Shown: one piece after another, positions 56,458-64,000 of the stretch
How positions within the stretch are numbered: the first letter of the stretch is position 1
How the letters are laid out: every line of letters begins with the position of its first letter
NCBI RefSeq assembly: GCF_958979055.1
Contig: NC_084887.1
Coordinates: 37,054,620-37,118,619 of the forward strand
From: Alnus glutinosa
Lineage: Eukaryota; Streptophyta; Magnoliopsida; Fagales; Betulaceae
DNA length: 64,000 nucleotides
Direction of reading: 5' to 3'
The notes under the pieces: model-generated
Told to the model about the DNA's origin: nothing
Database searches by the model: none
What the model saw: only the letters and a program-made list of their open reading frames with translations
Translations under genes and position numbers: made by a program

Positions 56458-56715
56458 CTAATAATGTCTATAAATGTGTTGTAACACTGCAACTTTCTCA
56501 CTGACAACCCCATTACTAGTTGAACTGAATGATTTCTCTATATCTAGACCCACAACTCTCTCATAGCTACTATTACCTGCATAATTGTTCTTCAATAACT
56601 CTGCGTCAATAACAGATAGCAGCAATTTAAGGCCCCCTTCCAGCGCTGACTCACTGGTTATGATAGTTGTTTTGATCTCTTCCTCTCCTATGTTTAAGGT
56701 AAGAAATCTAGCCAT
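56458..56715 (-). pseudogene. exonuclease-like paralogue P3, truncated after motif I
   Basis: The start MARFLTLNIGEEEIKTTII at 56715 reads through RVVGLDIEKSFSS to KVAVLQ and then leaves the family at about 56478, where 'gtctataaatgt' repeats begin. Both motif I acidic residues (LDIE) are present, unlike in P2, but motifs II and III are absent. A TATAAATAGCCCC box lies at 56791-56800. It is best viewed as a truncated copy. Confidence 0.7.
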
Positions 56716-57477
56716 CCTTGACAATGAAGAAGAATTATGAGAAACTGGGCTGTACGTATTGGAATGATCACGTACAAGACATGAGGTGGGGCTATTTATA
56801 GACATGCGTGTAACTACTAATTAACTAGCCATCTTTAGAATTTAGTACTAAAGAGCTCTTCCTCTTCGATTGTAACAACCTTAGAATCGAATTCCAAGAT
56901 AATTAAGTATCACGGGATACATTGAATGTAAATTGGGAAGCTAAACCTAAAACCCTCTTTCCCTGCCGCATTAACCTTTGAAGAGCAAGACACGAGTCTC
57001 CCTTAATGAACGTAGTACGTACGTAACTGGTAACGCCAGGTTAATTTTTTTTCCTTTGTATATTAAATTGATGTTTGTCCTTAAAATTAACATGTAATTT
57101 TCATGTACATTTTTAATAAAATATGTATTTTTTACATGCATTTTTAATATATACCTATAGCTAATCATTTTGTACATGTTGCTTTAGCTTAGAAAGTCGT
57201 TAGGCGGCATTCTCGACAGTGAAAAATACAGACGGCAGGACAGATTATATTAATGCAATTCCTCTCATTGTATAAGTTGAATGATACTATTTGTCACACT
57301 CGATCATTTATCGCAATTATGCCATACCGACTAATATACAAAGGAAGCATTATCATTTTAACAAGGTCCCACAACCCACTACAAAAAATGACAGTCCCAT
57401 CGTCTACAAAAGGGTTCAGCGTAATTTTTTTTTTTTGTCGTGAGGTGAATTTTATAAGTAGTCTTTCAAAATCGAGA

Positions 57478-57652
57478 TATGATATGTTGTCACCTTATGG
57501 CACAACTATTGACTTTTTTATTAAAAAAAAAAATAATCACAACCATATAAATAGGTTGGGGGTCTGGTTTTGTAATTTTTTTTAAACAAAATAAATAAAA
57601 ATTAATAGTTGCATGTGTCAATAGTTGTGTCTTTAAGTGGCAAAATATTATT
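57478..57652. mobile_element. imperfect foldback repeat, MITE-like
   Basis: 'cttatggcacaactattgac' on the left pairs with 'gtcaatagttgtgtctttaa' on the right, with AT-rich sequence between. Ends and target duplication were not defined. Confidence 0.45.
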
Positions 57653-58100
57653 ACTCTTCACAATCACATATCATAATTCTCTCAAATTCAAACAAATAAT
57701 TATAGCTGGTTGTATTTTTTTTAATTGAAATATTGGATTGAAGGAATGGGAATAATATTTGATGGATAAAATTGGATATAAACTTCCCCCCTGCCTCTCA
57801 AACCCTAATTATATGATCATCAAATCTTATAGACCCCTGATTTTACTCTTTAATATACTCCTATATTTCATCTTTTGAATCCTCTGTCATGTCGATCATG
57901 TCCCTTTAATTCATCTTTACTCGCATGAATCGTCTAACAGTATTTGTCCTTTTGGGCAAAGCCAAAAAAATAAAATAAAAATAAAAAAATCATTTATACA
58001 TTTATGCTTGGTTATTTAACTTCAATTACTCACTAAGATTCTAAGAACAAAATAATTATCTCTTAAAGAGGAAAACAATGTAAAATATGTAACAGATTAC

Positions 58101-58150
<50 letters not shown>

Positions 58151-58498
58151 ATCTCTTATTTTATTTATGTTTTTTTTTCAAGTACATGCATTCAAACCAA
58201 ACAATCAAACCAGACACAAACAACAAAGGACCTTGTAGCCAAAACAGATGCTAAGCCACAAAGGAGGGGGGTGGATCCTTGCCACTACATAAGGAGAAAG
58301 AAGGGAGAAAGAAAATAAGTGAGAATATATACAGCCAATATATGCCACCTGATGATCTCTTATTTACCTTCCTAAAGATCGATCTAGGCAGCTGAAAAAC
58401 ACATTAGTCAACATACGCATGACAAAACATCCCCATATACTATAATAAAGAAACATGCATGCATGCACCACGTTGAACTTCCAACTACGTACATCGAA
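57653..58498. other. spacer between P3 and P4 with long (TA)n
   Basis: No gene is seen. A (TA)22 run lies at 58103-58147. The segment 58370-58440 resembles the 3' flank of P1 near 53690-53755. Confidence 0.55.
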
Positions 58499-59216
58499 TT
58501 ATATGTACCCGATCAAGTGCATATATTGGGTTATATCTGCCGCAATCAGGACGGATGCATGGACTTCCATACTAGCATGGAAGATTTGCTTCTCACTCAG
58601 CTCACTGCAATCCCAATCACTAAAAGCAACATCAGCGGATTTCACCGAGTTACCGTAAAGCACATCATTTTTTTTTTTTTTTTTTTTGAAATGAAAGCAC
58701 ATCATATTTACAAGTACCGATGGCGATGAAGGTCTGAACAAACTTGTACAAACTTGGTAAAGTAAAAGAACTTAGAACAGGATTCTTTTTAAAACCAACA
58801 GCTAAATCTCCCAGCTCAAAAACCGCATTCCTACATTGAATCCCATAATCCCTTCTGAGATCACACAAGTTCTGTTTGATGCCGACACCAACAACCATTA
58901 TATCTGAAACATCAAGAAACTTAGCAAGGCATATGGGTATATGCTTGAATTGTTGAAGGTGGACAATAAGGCAATCATTTTCTGCACATAGTTTCAACAC
59001 AGCAACTTTCTCAAACATAATTGTGGGTTCATTACCATAAGTTTTACTACTGAATGACTTCTCTATGCCTAAACCTACAACTCTATGAAAGGTTGTTGGA
59101 AGTGGCTTAATCTTAGAAAACAGCAATTTGAGAACACATTCCAGCTTTGATTCATCGGTTACAACAGTTGTATTAATCTCGCTGGACTCTATTTTAAAAG
59201 TGTAAGACTTTGACAT
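58499..59216 (-). pseudogene. exonuclease-like paralogue P4, interrupted by a 37-bp retro-insertion
   Basis: From MSKSYTFKIESSEINTTVV the frame passes VVGLGIEKSF, KVAVLKLCAENDCLIVHL, IMVVGVGIKQNLCDLRRDYG and CRNAVFELGDLA to about 58706. A poly(T) insertion with a 12-bp target duplication (58669-58705, net 37 bp) shifts the frame there. Beyond it the expected C-terminal part VAFSDWDCSELSEKQIFHASMEV continues in the shifted frame to a stop at 58499. Motif residues are changed as in P2 (LGIE, KQN, ASMEV). The single insertion is the only break I see, so loss of function may be recent. A TATAAATAGCCCC box is at 59309-59317. Confidence 0.78.
58657..58705 (-). mobile_element. tail-only retro-insertion with 12-bp target duplication
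   Basis: 'aaagcacatcat' at 58657-58668 and 58694-58705 flanks a T19 run plus 'gaaatg'. On the minus strand this is six bases and a poly(A) tail. Confidence 0.75.
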
Positions 59217-59636
59217 ATTTTTTTTTGGAATGAAGATCGAAGAAGGGGAAGAAAGAAGAAAACTATAAACTAGATTGAACGCATGGGAGTCACAAAGACA
59301 TGAGGGGCTATTTATACATTTACCAAGCCAATATGTAAAATTTAATTACTATTAAGCAGCTCTGCCTCTTCATTTCTAGCAAACGCTATCCTCGGCATCC
59401 AGCATAGTAAATTTGTTCTCTAATTTAGTTAAGAAAACACATTTTTTTTAAAACATATATATATATATATATATTGCTACTCAGTTTTTCAAAATTATCC
59501 TTTGTATTAATTAATTAATTAGTAGAAAAATACTATTTTTTATAAAAAGAAAATTTAAAAAAAAATATAAGGATAAATGCAGAATCAATCTTTGTGGTTG
59601 GCCGAAATTACAAATCGCTCATAACGGTAGAAAAAA

Positions 59637-59860
59637 TAGGACAGAAATTTCCTACAACCCATGTATAAAAATAACATGTGTCTTTTAAACATGTGAGAAG
59701 CACATGTTTTTTTTATTAATGCTATTAAAAAAGCATGTAAAAAGTACACGCTATTTAAGTAACATATGCTGCTCACATGCTAAGGGACACATGTCATTTT
59801 TATATGTAGGTTGTAGCAAATTTACTACAAACCGATTTGTAGGAAATTTATGTCCTAAAA
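59637..59860. mobile_element. foldback MITE
   Basis: The arms 'aggacagaaatttcctacaa' and, inverted, 'aggacataaatttcctacaa' open a long imperfect palindrome that includes 'aacatgtgtc' and 'catgtgagaagcacatg'. A single related arm lies at about 26436-26545. Confidence 0.65.
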
Positions 59861-60059
59861 AATAATTCAAAAGTCCTCGTGGTAAGCCAAAATAACAATT
59901 TAGTCGGTGCAGTCAAATTCTATCAAAACACTTTATGGATTCCATAAGTGTACAATGTGTTATCACCAATAAAATGATGATAGATGTCACTCTTTTTAAA
60001 CAAAAATAAACATATAAAAATTAATATTTATATATTGTTTAGAGATTATATAAAAATTA

Positions 60060-60241
60060 GAGAAATGATCCCTACACTCATTTCTCACAACAGCCCCACA
60101 ACAAGCTGACGTGGCTGGTAGTATTTTATTATTTTTTTACAAAAAGAAAAGAAAACAAAACAAAAAAAGTAATAAAATATTACCAGCCACGTCAGCTTGT
60201 TGTGGGGCTGTTGTGAGAAATGAGTGTAGGGATCATTTCTC
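60060..60241. mobile_element. 182-bp Mutator-type MITE with perfect 9-bp target duplication
   Basis: Arms of about 70 bp starting 'gagaaatgatccctacactc' are almost perfectly inverted. The 9-mer 'taaaaatta' flanks the element at 60051-60059 and 60242-60250. It is nested in an older foldback-like region. The near-perfect arms suggest a young insertion. Confidence 0.88.
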
Positions 60242-60250
60242 TAAAAATTA

Positions 60251-61490
60251 ATAAAAAAGAAATGTGAATGGCTCGCAAGCCACGCCCCTCCCCAAAGAGG
60301 GTGGTTCCCAAACCAGCAACTACCCCCTTTCTTTTTTTCCTTTTTTGCTTTTTTTTTTTTTTTAAAAAAAAAAAACAAAAATAATTATAATTTTTGGGTT
60401 TTGTATAATTATATTTTTAATATATTAAGTTTCGTAAAGCTAAATAAAAAATAGATGTTAATTCAGGGAGCCAAAGTATATTTATCTCATAAGGGCAAAA
60501 TGCGTAGAATTTGGCCCATGTGGTCACGTGTCACGCACATGACCAATTTTCCATCTAAGTAGACGACTTCCTCTAACAGAGTGTCCTAATTATAACAAAT
60601 TGGCAGTTTGAATAGTAAAATCATGACACTTGTTAGTTCGTGATGACTTATAAAAAATGAATGTTAGTTGAGAGGGCTAAACAAATAATATTTATCCCCT
60701 TTTATGTATTTAGTAAGTGAATAGTGCTCACCAAATTTGGTGATTAATTAAATGGTATGACCAAGTTAATCTTTTTTCATTTTTAACAAGAAGAGTTTAT
60801 AATTTCAAAATGTACAATTTGAAAGCGATATTTTTAAAAACACAGTTAAACATTTTATAAATTTACAATCTAACTTTTAAAATAGCACTTTAGTCTTTAA
60901 AGTTGCGTTTTAAAAAATATAACACATTGCTTGCAATTGAATACGCAGATTTTTCTAGGTTTTCAAATCATAATTATATAAAAACACACTCTAAACAATA
61001 CATTTTTTACAATTTGATCTAAATTGCAATGCTAATTCTACGATCTCTTTAAAATTCTTTTACATTAACTTGTTTACACAATATTTGTTTTATTGTCCCT
61101 TTAATTTGTTCCAACTTCCAAGCATTCTTTGCTTAAAGAGAGGGTTAAGTAGCCCCGGGAATAAATTAAGCAAAGGACGACGGCAGTATCGCGTTAAAGT
61201 TAAAGGATTGCAACCACTAGCGTTTGCATTCCCCCGGCCCATACGCAAGAAGGATTCATGCTTCCTGCAGAGTCTTAAGGATTATGTAAATTAAACGAAC
61301 AAGAAAAAGAAAAGAAAACAAAAGCAACAAGCTTCATGCTTTAATTTATTCCACCATAAACCAACATCTATAGATCGAAGTTTGCTTTAATTTATTCATA
61401 AAGGATTACAGTGGAGTCAAGACTCAAAACAAATGTTGCTTTTTGGATACTTTGAGTGTCTCTTGAAGTTTGGTTTTGTCTAAATTCTTT
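60251..61490. other. intergenic region
   Basis: AT-rich. A GC-rich patch at 60270-60330 resembles the centre of the long foldback elements, so an older element split by the MITE is likely. No gene was recognised. Confidence 0.5.
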
Positions 61491-62213
61491 GGGATAATTG
61501 CACCATTGGTCCCTAAAATATGTCATATATAATTACGAATCACTCCCTATAATTTAAAAAGTTTATGAGAAGTCTTTGTGGTAAACTATAATTACAAATT
61601 GATCCCTAGAGTCAAATTTCGTTAAAAATTTTGACAGATTCTGTTAAATGCCATGTCAGCACCACATCAAACCAATAAGATGGCGACACATGTCCATCTG
61701 AATAAAAAAATAGAAATTTATTAAAAAATAAATAAACAAACTTATTTTTTTAAAAAAACAAAAATTCAAAAAAAATTCAAAAAAACAAAAAACCAAAAAG
61801 GGAAGGGATAGCCTTCAGGCCACCCTTGGACCTTCTAGGGGTGGGCTGATGGCCACCCCCAGCCTCTGGGGAGGCCGCGACCACCCCCAAAGGTGGCCGG
61901 GGGTAGCGGGCGGCCACCCCTTTCTTTTTTTGTTTTTTTTTTTTTGTTATTTATTTTTTAAAAAATAATTTTGTTTATTTATTTTTTAATAAATTTATTT
62001 TTTTTATTAAGATGAACACGTGTCGTCATCTTATTGGTTTGATGTGGCTTTGACGTGGCGTTTAACAGAAGCTGTCAAAATTTTTAACGGAATTTGACTC
62101 AAATAATCGATTTGTAATTATAGTTTACCATAATGACCTCCCATTAACTTTTTAAACTATAAGGAGTAATTCGTAATTATGGCATACCCCAGGAACCAAT
62201 GATGTAATTATCC
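61491..62213. mobile_element. complete long-armed foldback MITE
   Basis: The element is 723 bp. Arms of about 280 bp begin 'ggataattgcaccattggt' and, inverted, 'ggataattacatcattggt'. They share 'ggtaaactataattacaaat', 'aaaaattttgacag' and 'accaataagatg'. The centre is GC-rich with 'ggtggccgggggtagcgggc'. Flanks 'taaattcttt' (61481-61490) and 'taaattattt' (62214-62223) agree at 9 of 10 positions, which fits a Mutator-like target duplication. It is non-coding and depends on an enzyme encoded elsewhere. Confidence 0.82.
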
Positions 62214-62584
62214 TAAATTATTTTCTTTTCACCTTCCAATGGAGATCCTGAACCCCTCGTGATAAAACATTTTCGAAATTAATATATATGTATATATTTA
62301 TTTTGTGGTTTGGAATTGTTTTTAATTAATTATACGGTACCTTAGCTCAGCACTTACACTTTCTCAATATGAACTGCGAAACTGCTATATATAATATGCT
62401 CTTACATAAATATGTCAAAATAAGTACACACAAAGTGGTCAATCTGTGTGCCCTACAATCAGAAATATGATCAATTAAGAAGCACCACAACCAAACATGT
62501 TATCAGCTTCTTAATTAGTAAAAATTAGCAAGATCGAGTCGAGGGAATTTCCTCAACTATAGTATCGGATTAATTCTTTCACAA

Positions 62585-63248
62585 TCATGACCAACCATGG
62601 ACGTCCATACTAGCATGCCAAATTTGATCCCAGCCTAGAATACTTGCACCCCAATCACTAAACGCAACATTGGTGGATTTACCAAAAGTCTTCTCCCATT
62701 TAGGAAACTTGAAAACATACTTGAACAAATCCGGCAAACTATAAACTTCAAGGATAGGCTTGTTTTGAACAGCAGCAGCAAGAGCTCCCAGCTCCACTGC
62801 ATTCCTGCATTGAACTCCATAATCCCTTCGAAGATCGCCCACATTCTGTTTGATGCTTATACCAACAAATGTTATGTCTCAAAGATCAAGAAACTTGGCA
62901 AGGGAAGTGGGTATTTTCTCCAAGTGTGTAATATATATGGACACTTTCTCCAAGTGGGTAATAAGGTGTACAATATATAAGGCAATCATTTTCTGCGCAT
63001 ATATAGTTTCAACACTGCAACTTTCTCACTGACAACTCCATTACTAGCTGATGAACTGAATGATTTCTCTATATCTAAACCAACAACTCTCTCATAGCTA
63101 CTATTACCAGCATAATTGTTCTTCAACAACTCTGCATCAATAACAGATAGCAGCAATTTAAGGCCCCCTTCCAGTGCTGACTCATTGGTTATGATAGTTG
63201 TTTTGATCTCTCTTCCTCCCCTATGTTTAAAGTAAAAAACCTAGCCAT
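62585..63248 (-). pseudogene. exonuclease-like paralogue P5, decayed
   Basis: The start at 63248 opens MARF-, but a length change within a few codons, relative to P3, breaks the frame. RVVGLDIEKSFSS and VSEKVAVLKL are recognisable downstream, followed by an inserted AT-rich stretch with repeated 'ggacactttctccaagtg'-like pieces near 62935. The C-terminal half (DLRRDYGVQCRNAVELGALA, VAFSDWGASILGWDQIWHAS) is open over 62585-62842. At least two frame breaks are present. The TATA box is weakened to TATTTGTAT-like sequence at 63328-63337. Confidence 0.72.
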
Positions 63249-63829
63249 CTTTGAAAATGAAGAAGATCGAATATGAGAAACTGGGCTGCACGTATTGGAA
63301 TGATCACAAGCCATGCATGAGGTGGGGCTATTTGTATTGTATACATGAAACTAGCCATCTTTGGAATTTAGTACTAAATAGCTCTGCCTCTTCGGTTGTA
63401 ACGACCTTAGAATTCCAAGATAATTAAGTACCAAGTATCATGGGCTACATTGAATGTAAATTGGGAAGCTAAACCCTCTTTGCCTGCTGCATTAACCTTT
63501 GAAGAGCAATACACGTGTCGATCTCCCCCCAACGTAGTAACTCGTAGGACCAAGTTAATTATCTTCTTTCCTTTGAATTAATTATAGAAAGAAAAAAAAA
63601 AAGAAAAAAAAAGAAAAAAAAAAAGATAAATTATACAAGGGTGAAGGGGATTGTCATGATTACAATTATCAATTCAAGTTTTCTTCCAGACAAAATCGGA
63701 AAAAAAATTCTTGCTTATTAATTATATTAAATTGATGTTTGTCCTTAAATTTTCATGTACATTTTTAATAAAATACGTAATTTTTACATATATTTTTAAT
63801 AAGAAAAATAGTATTATTGGTCCATGTTG
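63249..63829. other. upstream region of P5
   Basis: It resembles the P3 upstream region ('gagctctgcctcttcg'-like pieces and 'cattaacctttgaagagcaa'), followed by an A/G-rich tract at 63588-63625. No gene is seen. Confidence 0.5.
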
Positions 63830-64000
63830 TTAGCCTAAATGACAAATCGTTCATTGTGATATCAAAATGAATTCAAAGATATATCGTCTCAATGGTTAGC
63901 CTAATTTACATATCGTTCACTGAAGTCGTTAAAAATTTTGACAGATTCTGTTTGTGCCATGTCAGTGCCAATAAGATGGTAACACATGTCACTCTTAATA
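63830..64000. mobile_element. left arm of a long-armed foldback MITE, cut by window end
   Basis: The segment 'gttaaaaattttgacagatt' to 'aacacatgtcactcttaata' matches the arms of the elements at 9638 and 61491. The right half lies outside the window. Confidence 0.6.

Larger units (their letters stand above)
53900..63250 (-). other. tandem array of five exonuclease-like genes and pseudogenes
   Basis: All members lie on the minus strand as single exons: P1 (53822-54465), P2 (55070-55714), P3 (56458-56715), P4 (58499-59216) and P5 (62585-63248). P1 and P4 share features (IKPLP, 3' flank). P3 and P5 share others (MARF start, LDIEKSF). This suggests two subtypes that were duplicated as blocks. Confidence 0.8.

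Noticed and set aside
60060-60241. MicroRNA precursor
   Set aside because: Inverted arms with a flanking 9-bp duplication identify a MITE.
1-64000. CRISPR arrays, tRNA or rRNA genes, complete LTR elements
   Set aside because: None seen. Tandem repeats lack CRISPR spacing, tRNA-like boxes occur only in SINE-like repeats, and no paired long terminal repeats were recognised.

Overview
The window is nuclear DNA of a flowering plant, most likely a woody core eudicot. The reasons are GT-AG introns, plant-specific families (a DUF707 protein, DC1 domains, GDSL lipases), and intergenic DNA packed with LINE fragments and foldback MITEs. The order Fagales is a guess from the look of the repeats. From memory, SURF2, a GDSL lipase and TruB are neighbours in Arabidopsis (At5g14440, At5g14450, At5g14460), so the GDSL, SURF2 and TruB genes here look like the remains of an ancestral block that has been stretched by insertions.

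Left part (0.6-10.2 kb): the 3' end of a TruB-type tRNA pseudouridine synthase (+) meets tail to tail a complete 14-exon DUF707 membrane protein gene (-). Two non-autonomous DNA elements follow.

Middle-left (10.9-31.2 kb): a complete nine-exon SGF29 gene (+), the SAGA histone-acetyltransferase subunit that reads H3K4 methylation. Its third intron carries a full-length L1-type LINE in antisense, with both ORFs open and a perfect 15-bp target-site duplication. Directly downstream, exons 4-9 of SGF29 with their introns are duplicated. They sit behind a new alanine-rich first exon and together give an open 191-codon chimeric gene that has the tandem-Tudor reader but lacks the N-terminal coiled coil.

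Middle (32.6-39.8 kb): a DC1-domain pseudogene is cut off by a rearrangement that made a head-to-head inverted duplication of the first exon of a tryptophan-aminotransferase-related (TAR) gene. Degenerate long repeats follow, then a plus-strand LINE ORF1 fragment with a nested MITE.

Middle-right (40.2-51.9 kb): two tandem five-exon GDSL esterase/lipase genes (-) and a complete five-exon SURF2 gene (+).

Right part (53.3-64 kb): a tandem minus-strand array of five single-exon genes or pseudogenes of the DEDDy (Werner-like) 3'-5' exonuclease fold, plus an orphan copy of their promoter. One member, at 55.07-55.71 kb, is a complete open frame, but most catalytic acidic residues are replaced. Several foldback elements lie among them.

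Together the window shows gene birth and decay: a chimeric chromatin-reader gene, a decaying exonuclease-like array, and several very small target-primed insertions made only of a LINE tail inside its own target duplication. Exon coordinates were read by eye from splice sites and reading frame; no search or transcript data were available.
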